The notes beneath the pieces are model-generated. The model was not told the DNA's origin, did not search any database, and saw only the letters and a program-made list of their open reading frames with translations. 64,000 nt of DNA, taken from assembly GCF_018130145.1 (NCBI RefSeq), contig NZ_JAFCMB010000003.1, positions 248,001-312,000 on the forward strand, read 5' to 3'. Position numbers and translations under genes: made by a program. Of this stretch, positions 28,124 through 38,050 are shown one piece after another. Position 1 is the first letter of the stretch. Each line of letters opens with the position of its first letter. Source of the DNA: Bradyrhizobium sp. AUGA SZCCT0176 (GTDB lineage Bacteria; Pseudomonadota; Alphaproteobacteria; Rhizobiales; Xanthobacteraceae).

Positions 28124-28492
28124 TCAGGCGTGGAGATGGAAGACCTTGTTGATGATCTTCCACTCGCCGTCGACCTTTAGAACAGTGAAGAAGTCAGAGA
28201 ACCGATAACCGGCCCAGTTCTCTGACTCCACACGCACGGAGGCGATCGTTCCGGCAATGTCGATGGTGACGACCTTGCCCACGATGTCAGGTGCTGGGCC
28301 TGTTTTGTCGGTCCAGTCAAACAGGGTCTGGATCGGTCCCGCCCAGAGATCAGGACCGACGTAGCCGTAAATCGCCGCATCCTTGTGAAAGGCAGGCTTC
28401 ATCAGCGCGCCCTTTCCGTTCTTGGCTCCATCCAGGTAGTGCTGAACGGTTTGGCCGATAGCTTTGTAGTCCGAGATCTGATTGGCGGTCAC
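28124..28492 (-). CDS. NTF2-like protein (lumazine-binding-like family)
   Basis: A 122-residue single-domain protein with the NTF2/SnoaL cone fold: an N-terminal helix pair (YKAIGQTVQHYLDGAKNGKGALMKPAFHKDAAI), then strands ending in FSDFFTVLKVDGEWKIINKVFH. GTG 28492 is chosen because GGAG lies seven bases upstream; the TTG at 28528 is less likely. A protein of the same length and layout is encoded at 54091-54459. Members of this family include small isomerases, cyclases and uncharacterised binding proteins. No catalytic residue can be named here. It converges with the ferredoxin reductase gene. Confidence 0.75.
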   Translation of the reverse strand: MTANQISDYKAIGQTVQHYLDGAKNGKGALMKPAFHKDAAIYGYVGPDLWAGPIQTLFDWTDKTGPAPDIVGKVVTIDIAGTIASVRVESENWAGYRFSDFFTVLKVDGEWKIINKVFHLHA

Positions 28493-28647
28493 CTTTGAAC
28501 TCCGTATGCAGCTCGTCTCCGGCGACAATCGGCAAGCTGCAAAGGACGACCGAATACATCGATGCGGGCCTTACCGAGCTTGCGGCCTCCATGAAGCAGG
28601 AGACCCCGGAGCGGGACTCCAGATACCGCAAGCTGCCGGACTAACCG

Positions 28648-28683
28648 AGAACCGGTCACCAGCTTAGTGATGGTGCCGGTTCT
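28648..28683 (+). terminator. Long hairpin after a possible gene remnant
   Basis: AGAACCGG-T-CACCA (28648-28661) pairs with TGGTG-CCGGTTCT (28671-28683). Just before it a plus-strand frame (about 28540-28643) ends in SRYRKLPD and a TAA, and looks like the C-terminus of a lost gene. I cannot name the family. Alternatively the hairpin ends the minus-strand MocR gene, whose stop is at 28713. Confidence 0.45.
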
Positions 28684-28712
28684 GCCATCGGATGATCGCA
28701 CCCGCGCTCGCC

Positions 28713-30185
28713 TCACCCACAACTTTCTGCGATCAACTGCACGGCAGGGCCGATGGCCGCGGGCTTCATGGAGGCAAAGCCGAGTAGAACGTACCTGTCC
28801 CAATCATCCAGATAGTCCGCATCCGCGATCGTCCGGTCTTTGAGGGTGTAGATTGCCACTCGATTTCTGAGCGCTCTCTCCTGCAGTTCCGCTGCATGGG
28901 GAAACTCGTCGGGGATCCGCCATACGATATGTGTCCCCGAGTTCATGCCCCTAAGATCCGGCCGACCGAAATGTCGCCGAAGTTGATCTGCGAGACAGTC
29001 CCGGCGTTCCAGATATGCGCGACGCAAACATCGGAGATGGTTGTCGAAGCCTCCGCTTCCGATGAAATCGGTCAGCACTGCTTGATCGAGCCACGGCACA
29101 CCATAACAGGGAAATCCGTAGTCTAGGAGGGATACGGACTGTATAGCCGCGTCGACCAGGTTCGGCGGCAGCACCATGTAGCCGATCCGCAGACCAGGAC
29201 CGATCGACGTGGCGAAAGATCCCGCGTAGATTACACGTTCGTTCTTATCCAATGTTTGAAGGGCTGGTTGAGGCGACCCCTCGTATCGAAAATCGCTGTC
29301 GAAATCGGCTTCGAGAACATATGCTCCAAACTTGGCTGCCCATTCGACGAGCGCAATCCGCCGATGATTCGGCAATGCTCCACCCATCGGAAACTGTCTT
29401 GCAGGTGTAACGAAGGCGACCCCACCCTCAACTTGAGGCAAGTATTCTACAATGAGCCCCTCATGATCGACCGTCGCTGGATGAATCTTTCCGCCGTAGC
29501 TCTTGAACAAATCCGCCGTTGAGCTGCATCCGGGCGCCTCCATCACAACAGGCGTACCATCCTGCACACAAAGTCGCGCGACAATGTTAAGGGCCTGTTG
29601 AATTCCCGTAACAATAACGATCTGATCCGGGCTCGCCATGATGCCGCGAGATGCCGCTAGGTAGCGGGACAGGACTTCGCGCAAATGACGTGATCCGTTG
29701 GGCGCCCCGTTGTCCGTCAGGTTGAAGTGAGAAGATTGCATGTGACGGGTCGTGAGGCGTCGCCATACATTGCGCGGAAACAGATCTGGATCGTTGCTTT
29801 CAAGCTCAAAATCGAACCTTGGCGACACGATCTCGGACCTGGCGGAGGCGTGTGCTGTCATCACCCGAGCGCGTAGCGCGACCGAGCGTTTCGCCGAACC
29901 GCTAACCTTGGCCTCACCTACGAACTGATGCTGCTCTGGCGAGACTTGGCTGACGTATGTTCCGGCCCCCTCCCTGGTTTCCACGTAGCCTTGCGCGACA
30001 AGACTCTCGTAAGAGAGAAGAACGGTGTTCCTGGAGATACCGATCTGTTCGCTTAGTGCGCGGGTGCCAGGCAGCCGCTCGCCGGGTCTGAAGCGCCCAC
30101 TCATGATCGACGCTTTGATCTGCTCGATGAGTTGGGCTTGCAAGGAGACCCCCGTATTCGGGTCGATATCCAAGGAAATCTGCAT
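28713..30185 (-). CDS. MocR/PdxR-type regulator lacking the PLP lysine
   Basis: A 490-residue GntR-family regulator with an N-terminal winged helix (SGRFRPGERLPGTRALSEQIGISRNTVLLSYESLVAQGYVETREGAGTYV) and a large fold-type I aminotransferase-like domain from about residue 120. In active MocR proteins the PLP lysine sits in a GTFSKTL-like motif. Here the aligned stretch is YAGSFATSIGPGLRIGYM, with Ala-Thr where Ser-Lys is expected, so no internal aldimine can form. The DFDSDFRYEGSP Asp and the GLRIGY Arg remain. It may bind PLP non-covalently or a different ligand. It lies 101 bp downstream of the GMC gene on the same strand. Confidence 0.88.
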   Translation of the reverse strand: MQISLDIDPNTGVSLQAQLIEQIKASIMSGRFRPGERLPGTRALSEQIGISRNTVLLSYESLVAQGYVETREGAGTYVSQVSPEQHQFVGEAKVSGSAKRSVALRARVMTAHASARSEIVSPRFDFELESNDPDLFPRNVWRRLTTRHMQSSHFNLTDNGAPNGSRHLREVLSRYLAASRGIMASPDQIVIVTGIQQALNIVARLCVQDGTPVVMEAPGCSSTADLFKSYGGKIHPATVDHEGLIVEYLPQVEGGVAFVTPARQFPMGGALPNHRRIALVEWAAKFGAYVLEADFDSDFRYEGSPQPALQTLDKNERVIYAGSFATSIGPGLRIGYMVLPPNLVDAAIQSVSLLDYGFPCYGVPWLDQAVLTDFIGSGGFDNHLRCLRRAYLERRDCLADQLRRHFGRPDLRGMNSGTHIVWRIPDEFPHAAELQERALRNRVAIYTLKDRTIADADYLDDWDRYVLLGFASMKPAAIGPAVQLIAESCG

Positions 30186-30286
30186 GTGATCCTCCCTTTT
30201 AGACGATAGTGTCAGTCCGACTACTCCATATTCCGGTTTGCAAAAGCCATACCAACGCGTGTCAGGGGTAAGATAGGCCGCCTGGC

Positions 30287-31912
30287 TTACCTCCGCGAAT
30301 CCTCGAGCAGCATTCTCGAACCCATTTCTGCGATCATGGCCGTCGGAGTGTTCGTATTCCCCGACGTTATGGTCGGCATCACGGACGCGTCGATCACCCG
30401 CAGCCCGACGATACCATGGAGTCGCAGGCGCTCGTCGACGACTGCCAAGGAATCGCTGGCCAATCCCATCTTGGCGGTCCCCACCGGGTGGAAGATCGTC
30501 GTCCCGATCTCCCCGGCGGCCTGGGCCAGCGAGGTATCGTCGTCTCCGACCGATTTTCCAGGGAGGTACTCATCCGGTCGATATGGCTCCAAGGCTGCTT
30601 GCGCCATCAAGCGGCGGGTGACCCGAATTGCGTCAGCTGCCACCTTGCGATCGTCGTCGGTTGAAAGGTAATTCGGCGCTATAAGAGGCGCTTGATCTGG
30701 CTCGGCGGATCGTAGGTGCACGATCCCCCGCGATGATGGGCGTAGATTGCAGGCGCTCACAGTAACCGCCGGAAAGCGGTGCAGCGGTTCGCCGAATTTG
30801 TCGAGCGACAGCGGTTGGGCATGAAATTGAATGTTGGCGCGCTCACGTCCGGGATCCGAACGGGTAAATATACCGAGCTGCGAGGGCGCCATGGTCAAGG
30901 GGCCCCGCCTGCGCAACGCATAGTCGACAGCCATCAGGCCCCGCCGGGGCAACGAGTAATAAGTCTCGTTGAGCGTCTTGACCCCCTGAACCTTGTAGAT
31001 GGCGCGCTGCTGCAGATGATCCTGCAGATTGCGCCCCACGCCTCGCCGATCCAAGACGACTTCTATGCCCAGCGGTTTTAGCCAATCGGCAGGACCGATT
31101 CCGGAACGCTGCAAAATGGCAGGCGATCCGATCGAGCCGGCACTGAGAATCACTTCGCCCCGCGTCCGTACTTCGAACGACTTTCCGTCTTTGATGAATC
31201 TCACGCCGACAGCCCGTCCGTCTTCAATGACGAGGCGATCCACCAGTACTCGAGTCTCAACATGCAGGTTGGGCCGCTTCATGGCAGGTTTTAGAAACCC
31301 GCGAGCTGAGGACCACCGACGGCCTCGTTTTTGATTCACGTGAAAGTAGCCGACGCCTTCGTTGTCGCCTGTGTTGAAATCCGGGATTTTCTCGATGCCC
31401 ATCTGGACTGCCGCGTCGCCGATGGAGTCGAGGATCTTCCATGAAAGGCGGGGAGCCTCGACGCGCCACCCGCCGCCCGTTCCATGATGCTCACTCTCTC
31501 CGAGGAAATGGTCTTCCAGCGCTCTGAACGCCGGGAGTACGTCCCTCCAGCCCCACCCCTGCAGTCCAAGTTGTCGCCAATGGTCATAATCGGCAGCCTG
31601 GCCACGCATTGAAATCATTGCGTTGATCGCGGACGAGCCACCGATCACTTTGCCCCTCGGATAATTCAAGGAGCGTCCATTGAGCCCAGGTTCGGCTTCG
31701 GTCCTGAACATCCAGTCTGACCTAGGATTGCCGATCGCAAAGAGGTATCCCACCGGAATGTGAAACCATATCCAGTTGTCATTGCCGCCCGCTTCGAGCA
31801 CGAAGACGCGGTTGGCAGGATTCTCTGAGAGCCTATTAGCCAGGATGCACCCGGCCGTTCCCGCGCCGACAATTATGTAGTCACTGCTATCGCTAAGCAC
31901 GGTGACAGCCAC
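30287..31912 (-). CDS. GMC-family alcohol dehydrogenase, DddA-like
   Basis: A 541-residue FAD-dependent GMC oxidoreductase (choline dehydrogenase type). The FAD Rossmann motif DYIIVGAGTAGCILANRLS is at the N-terminus, GMC signature 1 (GKVIGGSSAINAMISMRG) near residue 90, signature 2 (GSIGSPAILQRSGIGP) near 260, and the C-terminal catalytic region (HPVGTAKMG, SGNTNTPTAMIAEMG). GTG 31912 has AAGGAG six bases upstream. It is the last gene after CoA transferase and hydratase genes, an order resembling acuN-acuK-dddA of acrylate/DMSP degraders, where DddA oxidises 3-hydroxypropionate to malonate semialdehyde. That substrate is inferred from context. Confidence 0.88.
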   Translation of the reverse strand: MAVTVLSDSSDYIIVGAGTAGCILANRLSENPANRVFVLEAGGNDNWIWFHIPVGYLFAIGNPRSDWMFRTEAEPGLNGRSLNYPRGKVIGGSSAINAMISMRGQAADYDHWRQLGLQGWGWRDVLPAFRALEDHFLGESEHHGTGGGWRVEAPRLSWKILDSIGDAAVQMGIEKIPDFNTGDNEGVGYFHVNQKRGRRWSSARGFLKPAMKRPNLHVETRVLVDRLVIEDGRAVGVRFIKDGKSFEVRTRGEVILSAGSIGSPAILQRSGIGPADWLKPLGIEVVLDRRGVGRNLQDHLQQRAIYKVQGVKTLNETYYSLPRRGLMAVDYALRRRGPLTMAPSQLGIFTRSDPGRERANIQFHAQPLSLDKFGEPLHRFPAVTVSACNLRPSSRGIVHLRSAEPDQAPLIAPNYLSTDDDRKVAADAIRVTRRLMAQAALEPYRPDEYLPGKSVGDDDTSLAQAAGEIGTTIFHPVGTAKMGLASDSLAVVDERLRLHGIVGLRVIDASVMPTITSGNTNTPTAMIAEMGSRMLLEDSRR

Positions 31913-31978
31913 ATCGTTCTCCTTAGGTCGGCGTCCGCGACCATGCCACTCGATGGCGACGGACATTTTGCATGGAAA

Positions 31979-32833
31979 TCACCGATGCCGGAAAACCGGA
32001 GCTCGCTTGTTCACGAAGGCATTCATGCCTTCCTTTTGGCCTTCCGTCGCGAATGCCGCCTGGAACAGGAGACGTTCATGTCGAAGGCCCTCTGAAAGGG
32101 ATCCCTCGAACGCTCGGTTGACTGCCTCTTTGGCCATCTTGACCGCCGGCGCGTTGTAGCCGGCAATCGTATGCGCGGCTTCTAGAGCGGTCTGCAGCAA
32201 ATCCGGACCGGGCACTACCCGCGCAACCATTCCGGCAGCCTTGGCTTCGACGGCCCCGATGGTGCGGCCTGTTAGCACCAAATCCATCGCCAGTGCTTTT
32301 CCGACAGAGCGGGCCAGCCGTTGCGAGCCCCCGATACCGGGCAATATACCGAGCTTGATCTCAGGTTGACCAAACTGAGCATCTTCGGATGCTATGATAA
32401 AGTCACAGAGCAGGGCCAGTTCGCAACCACCCCCCAGAGCAAACCCGCTTACCGCTGCGATGATCGGCTTCGAAATAGAGCTAACCTCGTCCCAGGACGC
32501 TAGAAAATCGCGCATGTAGAAGCTTCCGAACGACTTCTCCGCCATCTCGGCAATATCTGCGCCGGCTGCGAACGCCCGCGAACTACCCGTTATGACGATT
32601 GCGCCGATATGATCGTCGGTATCGAAGGTCTTCAAGGTCGTCAGCACTTCGACCGCCAACTGACTATTGAGAGCGTTCAGACTTTTGGGCCGGTTTAGCG
32701 TTATCAATCCGACGCGCTCTCGACGCTCGACGACGATGGTCTGCGGCTCGGGCAGCTTGGCAAGAAGCGCCGGTTCGACCGGCGGAAGAAGTGCTGCGTC
32801 GCCGCCAGAAATGGATGCGAGAGTGCTGGTCAT
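31979..32833 (-). CDS. Enoyl-CoA hydratase, AcuK-like
   Basis: A 284-residue crotonase. Both catalytic glutamates of active hydratases are present ([12 protein letters not shown] and [13 protein letters not shown]), as is the oxyanion-hole region ([14 protein letters not shown]). About 30 residues ([23 protein letters not shown]) precede the usual first strand, an unusual N-terminal extension. ATG 32833 follows GAAGGAAA; the upstream frame start at 32869 would overlap the CoA transferase gene. It sits 32 bp after a family III CoA transferase, suggesting CoA activation and hydration of an unsaturated acid such as acrylate. The substrate is inferred. Confidence 0.9.
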   Translation of the reverse strand: MTSTLASISGGDAALLPPVEPALLAKLPEPQTIVVERRERVGLITLNRPKSLNALNSQLAVEVLTTLKTFDTDDHIGAIVITGSSRAFAAGADIAEMAEKSFGSFYMRDFLASWDEVSSISKPIIAAVSGFALGGGCELALLCDFIIASEDAQFGQPEIKLGILPGIGGSQRLARSVGKALAMDLVLTGRTIGAVEAKAAGMVARVVPGPDLLQTALEAAHTIAGYNAPAVKMAKEAVNRAFEGSLSEGLRHERLLFQAAFATEGQKEGMNAFVNKRAPVFRHR

Positions 32834-32865
32834 TTGCCGTTTCCTTCTTTTCATTCTCGTCTTGT

Positions 32866-34131
32866 TCACTCGGCAGCGCTGAGCATCGGATCCGACAGCT
32901 CAGAACCGGTAACCGGCACTTCCTCAACGGAGGCCGTCGAATAGCCCGCACGGCCTGTCACCAATTTTCTCAGGATGGATTCTCGATGTTGGTTCAGGCC
33001 CGGGGCCAAGGCGGCCGACGTGACATCGTTCTCAGGATACCCTCCGATGCGGATCGGGCTACCCGCAGTTCGGATTGTGCGCTCCCCCTCGCCCTTGACC
33101 TTGATGATCATGTTGCGGGCCTTGAGCTGCGGGTGATCGAACAGTTTATCGATGGTGTTTATCGGCGAACACGGGACGCCAGCCTCGTTAAGACGTTCGA
33201 TCCAATAGTCCATGGGCTGTGTTTTCGTGATCGCTTCGATGGCATCAATCAGAGACGGCCGGTTTCTGCAGCGAAGATCATTGCTCACGAATAGAGGATC
33301 GAGCGCGAGCTTCGGCCTACCGAGTGCGTCGGCCATTAGCATGAACAACGTGTCGTTACCGGCCGCGATAATGAACCGAGCGTCCTTGGCGGCGAAACTT
33401 TCGAACGGCGCAAGTGATGGGTGACTATCGCCCGTGCGGGTTGGCACCACACCCTCGACATCGAACCTCGCGAGCGCAGTCTCCATCAGGGCCGCTTGAC
33501 AATCGAGCATGCCGATATCAACCCGCGTTCCTTGAGCGTTTTGGGTACGGCGGTAGAGTGATGCAATGATGCCTATCGTGGCAAACAGCGCAGCACCCAG
33601 GTCGCCGAAACTGGTACCGACACGCGCCGGTGGACCGTCGGGCCATCCGGTGAGGCTCATCACTCCTCCCATCGCCTGGACGACCATGTCGTACCCGGGT
33701 AAATCGCTGAAAGGACCGGTATGACCGAATCCAGAAATCGACGCATAAACGAGATGAGGGTGCGTTTTGGCGAGGCGGTTCGCGCCGTATCCCAAGCGAT
33801 CCATGACTCCCGGTCGGAAATTCTCCACAAGCACATCCACTTCGTCGAGGAGCTGCTCTAGAAGATCCCTGTCGCGGGGAGATTTAATGTCGAGGACGAT
33901 ACTTTCCTTGCCCCTATTGAAGCACAGGAAGTATGCGGATTCGCCGTCAACAAAGGGACCGAATGCGCGCGTATCGTCCCCAGTGCCGAATTTTTCGACT
34001 TTTATGACCCGGGCGCCGAGATCTGCGAGAACCATCGTGCAATACGGACCGGCGAGCACGCGGGAAAAGTCGAGCACCGTGATCCCTTCGAGTGGACCTT
34101 TCTTGAGAGATTCAGAATTCGAGACGTGCAT
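32866..34131 (-). CDS. Family III CoA transferase (CaiB/BaiF), AcuN-like
   Basis: A 421-residue family III CoA transferase, which moves CoA between carboxylic acids through an aspartyl-CoA intermediate. The N-terminal [33 protein letters not shown] and the catalytic Asp region [19 protein letters not shown] near residue 175 are intact, with the C-terminal [17 protein letters not shown] motif. ATG 34131 has GGAG eight bases upstream. It lies between the medium subunit of a molybdenum hydroxylase and an enoyl-CoA hydratase in one transcription unit. In acrylate degraders a homologous pair (AcuN, AcuK) makes 3-hydroxypropionyl-CoA. Confidence 0.92.
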   Translation of the reverse strand: MHVSNSESLKKGPLEGITVLDFSRVLAGPYCTMVLADLGARVIKVEKFGTGDDTRAFGPFVDGESAYFLCFNRGKESIVLDIKSPRDRDLLEQLLDEVDVLVENFRPGVMDRLGYGANRLAKTHPHLVYASISGFGHTGPFSDLPGYDMVVQAMGGVMSLTGWPDGPPARVGTSFGDLGAALFATIGIIASLYRRTQNAQGTRVDIGMLDCQAALMETALARFDVEGVVPTRTGDSHPSLAPFESFAAKDARFIIAAGNDTLFMLMADALGRPKLALDPLFVSNDLRCRNRPSLIDAIEAITKTQPMDYWIERLNEAGVPCSPINTIDKLFDHPQLKARNMIIKVKGEGERTIRTAGSPIRIGGYPENDVTSAALAPGLNQHRESILRKLVTGRAGYSTASVEEVPVTGSELSDPMLSAAE

Positions 34132-34188
34132 GATTTCGCTCCGAAGTGTTCTCGTCCCACGCCAGGTTCTTTACCCTACCTGAGTACG

Positions 34189-34989
34189 CTATTCGGCAGA
34201 TTCGACTGCACGCTGAGCCATTACCTTGACCAAGTTGGCGCGGTACTCGGCTGTGCCGTGAATGTCCTCGAGAAGGCCATCCGGTGAGATTTTGACGCTG
34301 TCCAATGCTGCGGCGGACCAATTTGCTTTTAGCGCCTTCTCGATCTCGCCGACCCGCATCACGCCGCTCTGCGATGCTCCGGTGGCGACAGCTCGGACGT
34401 CGCCACCCTTGGACTGCGCCACGAAGACGCCCGTTAGTGCAAAACGAGACGCGGGATGACGAAACTTCGAATACCCGGCCTTGGCGGCAAGCGGGAACAA
34501 CACTGCCGTGATCAACTCGCCGTCCTGCAGGGCGGTGGTGAAAATCCCCTTGAAGAAGTCATCAGCAGCGATGTCTCGCTTGTTCGTCCTGATTGTGGCG
34601 CCGAGCGCCAGCACGGCTGCCGGAAAGTCCGCCGCAGGATCGTTGTTGGCGATCGAGCCCCCGATGGTACCGCGTGCGCGCACCTGCGGATCGCCGAGCA
34701 TGGAGGTGAGGCGGGCGATCGCGGGTATCGACTGCTTCACCTGCGTGCTGCTCATGATGTCGTAGTAGGTGGTTGCAGCCTTGATCATAAGTGTGCCGCC
34801 GGCGGCTTCGATGCCGATCAACGCCGGAATGCGGCCGATGTCGATCACGTTCGACGGCGCAGCCAGCCTCGATTTCATGACGGGGATCAACGTATGCCCC
34901 CCGGCAAGATACTTTCCATCTTCATTCTTCGCGAAGAGCGCGGCCGCCTCATCAATGCTCGATGGACGATGATAAATGGTCTCGTACAT
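34189..34989 (-). CDS. Molybdenum hydroxylase FAD (medium) subunit
   Basis: A 266-residue FAD-binding subunit of the xanthine oxidase family (CoxM/CutM type). The two FAD-binding motifs are present: AGGHTLIPVMK near residue 30 and TIGGSIANNDPAADFPA near residue 105. ATG 34989 has AAGGAG upstream. It passes electrons from the small Fe-S subunit to an acceptor. It lies 59 bp after the large-subunit gene. The order small-large-medium differs from the coxM-coxS-coxL order of true CO dehydrogenase operons. Confidence 0.93.
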   Translation of the reverse strand: MYETIYHRPSSIDEAAALFAKNEDGKYLAGGHTLIPVMKSRLAAPSNVIDIGRIPALIGIEAAGGTLMIKAATTYYDIMSSTQVKQSIPAIARLTSMLGDPQVRARGTIGGSIANNDPAADFPAAVLALGATIRTNKRDIAADDFFKGIFTTALQDGELITAVLFPLAAKAGYSKFRHPASRFALTGVFVAQSKGGDVRAVATGASQSGVMRVGEIEKALKANWSAAALDSVKISPDGLLEDIHGTAEYRANLVKVMAQRAVESAE

Positions 34990-35048
34990 GACCTCTCCTT
35001 AAAAGTGTTCGTGCTGGGGGGCAGTCTGACCGTAACCACGCACGGACT

Positions 35049-37397
35049 TCATGCGCGGCCGCTTTGGATTGCATGCCACACGCGATCTGGGGTCGCCGGC
35101 ATTTCGAGGCTGTTGTTGCCGATAGCATCGGTGATGGCGTTGATCACCGCGGCGGGCGCGCCGATAGCACCGGCTTCACCGCATCCCTTGATTCCGAGCG
35201 GATTGCCTGGGCACAGTGTCGTTGTGTGCTGCAGCTTGAACGAAGGAACGTCCTCTGCACGCGGCATCGCGTAGTCCATGTAGGAAGCGGTGACGAGCTG
35301 ACCACTGTTGTCGTATACGGCCCTCTCAAGCAGCGCCTGACCGATGCCCTGAACAAGACCACCGTGCACCTGGCCCTCGACGATCATGGGATTGATCAAG
35401 CGACCGAAGTCGTCCACGGCAACGAAATCCACGAAGCTGGTTTTGCCCGTGGCTGCGTCCACGTCGACTTCGCAAACATAGGTGCCTGACGGAAAGGTGA
35501 AGTTGGTAGGGTCGTAAAATGCGCCTTCCTTCAGGCCAGGTTCCATACCGTCCGGCAGGTTGTGGCCCGTGTAAGCCGCCAGCGCCACGCTCGCGAGCGG
35601 CATCAATCTGTCGGTACCCGTCACCTTGAATGTGCCGTTCTCGATTACGATGTCGCTCTCCGAGGCCTCGAGCTGATGTGCCGCGATCTTCTTTGCCTTG
35701 GCCTCGACTTTCTCCATCGCTTTCACGATCGCGGATATTCCTACTGCACCCGATCGCGAACCATAGGTTCCCATCCCGAACTGCACCTTGTCGGTGTCGC
35801 CGTGCACGATCTGGATCTGGTTGGCAGGGATACCGAGGCGATCCGCGACAACCTGCGCGAAGGTCGTTTCGTGGCCCTGGCCGTGGCTGTGCGAGCCCGT
35901 GAGGACTTCGATGGTGCCAACCGGATTGACCCTGACCTCCGCGCTCTCCCACAGACCGACGCCAGCGCCAAGACTGCCGACCGCTTTTGACGGTGCGATG
36001 CCGCAGGCCTCGATGTAGCAAGAGAAGCCGATACCGCGGAGCTTGCCTTCCTTCTTCGCCTTCTCCTTGCGCGCAGGGAATCCGGCGTAATCGATCTCCT
36101 TCAGCGCGGCATCGAGCGAGGCATTAAAATCGCCGATGTCATATGCCATGATCACCGGTGTCTGGTGCGGGAACGAGGTGATGAAGTTCTTTCGGCGCAG
36201 TTCCGCCGGATCGACCTTGAACGTGCGTGCGGCAGTTTCAATTAGACGCTCTAGCAAATAGCTCGCCTCGGGCCGCCCTGCTCCGCGATAAGCATCGATT
36301 GGTGCGGTGTTGGTGTAGACGCCCGTTACTTCCGCGTAGATATTCGGGATGTTGTACTGGCCAGACAGAAGGGTGGCGTAAAGATACGTCGGCACCGAGG
36401 ATGAGAAGAGTGACATGTAGGCGCCAAAATTGGCGTGTGTGTCGACGCGCAGCGCCAAGATCTTGTGATTCGCGTCGAAGGCCATCGTCGCCTTGGTTAG
36501 GTGGTCGCGGCCATGCGCATCCGTGAGAAAAGCCTCGGTGCGGTCCGAAGTCCATTTAACCGGCCGACCAACCTTCTTCGATGCCCAGAGAGCCACCATT
36601 TCTTCCGGATAGATGAAGATTTTGGAGCCGAAGCCGCCGCCGACATCCGGGGCGATTACGCGCAGTTTGTGCTCCTGAGCGATGTTGTAGAACGCCGAAA
36701 GCACGAGGCGGGCGACATGCGGGTTCTGAGAGGTCGTGTGCAGCGTGAAGTGCTCTTCTGCCTCGTTGTATTCGGCCAGCGCTGCACGCGGCTCCATGGC
36801 ATTGGGAATCAGACGGTTGTTCTCAAGTTCGAACGTGACCTTGTGGGCCGCCTTCGACATCGCCGCGTCAACCGCCTTGTCATCGCCGATCGACCAATTG
36901 AAGACGGCGTTGCCCGCCGCTTCGGGATGGAGCTGTGGCGCGCCCGGCGCGATCGCCGCCTTGATGTCTGCAGCGGCAGGAAGCACTTCATAGTCGACGA
37001 TGACGGCTTCCGCTCCGTCACGGGCCTGATTGCGCGTCTCGCCGATTACAACGGCTACCGCTTGGCCGACGAACCGCACTGTCTCCGGCGCCATTGCCGG
37101 CCAAGCTCCCATTTTCATTGGCGAACCGTCCTTTGAGTGGACCATCCAGCCGCAGATGAGGTTGCCGATCTTGTCATCGACCAATTCCCTGCCAGTGAGC
37201 ACGGCAAGTACACCGGGCCGACCCATTGCTTCGGAAATATCGATGCCTTTCACCCTTGCGTGCGCGTGCGGGCTGCGAACGAAGTGCGCATAAGTCATGC
37301 CATGCACCCGTACGTCGTCGACATAACGGCCCTTGCCTGTGATGAAGCGCTTGTCTTCCTTTCGTGCGAGCCGTGCGCCGATTCCATCCGCTTTCAT
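35049..37397 (-). CDS. Molybdenum hydroxylase large subunit (form II / BMS type)
   Basis: A 782-residue molybdopterin-cytosine-dinucleotide subunit of the xanthine oxidase family. The active-site loop reads IDAYRGAGRPEASY near residue 375. True CO dehydrogenases carry AYxCSFR, so this is a form II enzyme and probably not a CO oxidiser. The base catalyst Glu is in GCGEAGAIGAP near residue 745, and GGGFGSKIFIYPEE and GQGHETTFAQV mark cofactor binding. Possible substrates are aldehydes, N-heterocycles or acyl compounds. Linkage to CoA transferase, hydratase and GMC genes suggests it feeds a short-chain acid pathway; that is inference. ATG 37397 follows CAAGGAG. Confidence 0.92.
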   Translation of the reverse strand: MKADGIGARLARKEDKRFITGKGRYVDDVRVHGMTYAHFVRSPHAHARVKGIDISEAMGRPGVLAVLTGRELVDDKIGNLICGWMVHSKDGSPMKMGAWPAMAPETVRFVGQAVAVVIGETRNQARDGAEAVIVDYEVLPAAADIKAAIAPGAPQLHPEAAGNAVFNWSIGDDKAVDAAMSKAAHKVTFELENNRLIPNAMEPRAALAEYNEAEEHFTLHTTSQNPHVARLVLSAFYNIAQEHKLRVIAPDVGGGFGSKIFIYPEEMVALWASKKVGRPVKWTSDRTEAFLTDAHGRDHLTKATMAFDANHKILALRVDTHANFGAYMSLFSSSVPTYLYATLLSGQYNIPNIYAEVTGVYTNTAPIDAYRGAGRPEASYLLERLIETAARTFKVDPAELRRKNFITSFPHQTPVIMAYDIGDFNASLDAALKEIDYAGFPARKEKAKKEGKLRGIGFSCYIEACGIAPSKAVGSLGAGVGLWESAEVRVNPVGTIEVLTGSHSHGQGHETTFAQVVADRLGIPANQIQIVHGDTDKVQFGMGTYGSRSGAVGISAIVKAMEKVEAKAKKIAAHQLEASESDIVIENGTFKVTGTDRLMPLASVALAAYTGHNLPDGMEPGLKEGAFYDPTNFTFPSGTYVCEVDVDAATGKTSFVDFVAVDDFGRLINPMIVEGQVHGGLVQGIGQALLERAVYDNSGQLVTASYMDYAMPRAEDVPSFKLQHTTTLCPGNPLGIKGCGEAGAIGAPAAVINAITDAIGNNSLEMPATPDRVWHAIQSGRA

Positions 37398-37502
37398 CGC
37401 GTTTCTCCTTGTCGTGCCGGCTTGCGAGGCTGCCCAATCATTGAGCGTTCACGAGGCGCGCCGGCTATTGGTTGAGCTTCAAGTTGCGTATGACGCCGAC
37501 CA

Positions 37503-38000
37503 TCATTCGGCGGCGCTTGCCATTTCCATGCGGCCGGCGGCGTCGAGCACTGACTTGACGATGTTGTGATATCCTGTGCAGCGGCAGATGTTGCCCTCAA
37601 GCTCCTGCCGCACGGTGGCTTCATCCAGCTTACCGCCATGCCGACGCACCATATCCACTGCAGCCATGATCATGCCGGGCGTGCAATACCCGCATTGCAA
37701 ACCATGGTTGTCCCGAAACGCGGCCTGCATCGGATGAAGTTCGTTGTGCCCGGCAAGCCCTTCGATGGTTGTGACGTTCGAGCCATCAGCCTGACCGACA
37801 AGCACGGTGCAGGATTTTACGGCCCGCCCGTCAATGTGTACGGTGCATGCGCCGCACTGGCTGGTGTCACACCCGACGTGGGTACCCGTAAGCCCAAGGT
37901 TATCTCGGAGGAGATGAACCAGCAGCGTCCTATCTTCAACGTCGGCTGACACTGCCTTGCCGTTGACCGTCAAGCTGACTTTCCTGGTCACTATAGTCAT
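37503..38000 (-). CDS. Molybdenum hydroxylase small [2Fe-2S] subunit
   Basis: A 165-residue iron-sulphur subunit of the xanthine oxidase family. It has the plant-ferredoxin-type cluster ([16 protein letters not shown], then SCTVL) in the N-terminal half and the second four-Cys cluster in the helical domain (GYCTPGMIM and [12 protein letters not shown]). It is the first structural gene of the operon, 105 bp before the large subunit. A TetR-type operator lies 19 bp upstream of its start at 38000, where bound repressor would block transcription. Confidence 0.94.
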   Translation of the reverse strand: MTIVTRKVSLTVNGKAVSADVEDRTLLVHLLRDNLGLTGTHVGCDTSQCGACTVHIDGRAVKSCTVLVGQADGSNVTTIEGLAGHNELHPMQAAFRDNHGLQCGYCTPGMIMAAVDMVRRHGGKLDEATVRQELEGNICRCTGYHNIVKSVLDAAGRMEMASAAE

Positions 38001-38018
38001 CCTCCCGCTCCCTTTTAT

Positions 38019-38033
38019 TAGACCGATCGTCTA
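38019..38033. promoter_or_regulatory. TetR-type operator (copy 2)
   Basis: TAGAC-CGATC-GTCTA, a perfect 5-bp dyad, sits between the TetR stop codon (38051) and the small-subunit start (38000). This is the expected place for an operator controlling the molybdenum hydroxylase operon separately from the regulator gene. Confidence 0.72.
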
Positions 38034-38050
38034 CTAACGTGCAAAAAAAA

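Noticed and set aside
35049..37397. Aerobic carbon monoxide dehydrogenase (coxL)
   Set aside because: The active-site loop is AYRGAGR, not the AYxCSFR loop of true CO dehydrogenases, and the subunit order is small-large-medium. I call it a form II molybdenum hydroxylase of unknown substrate.
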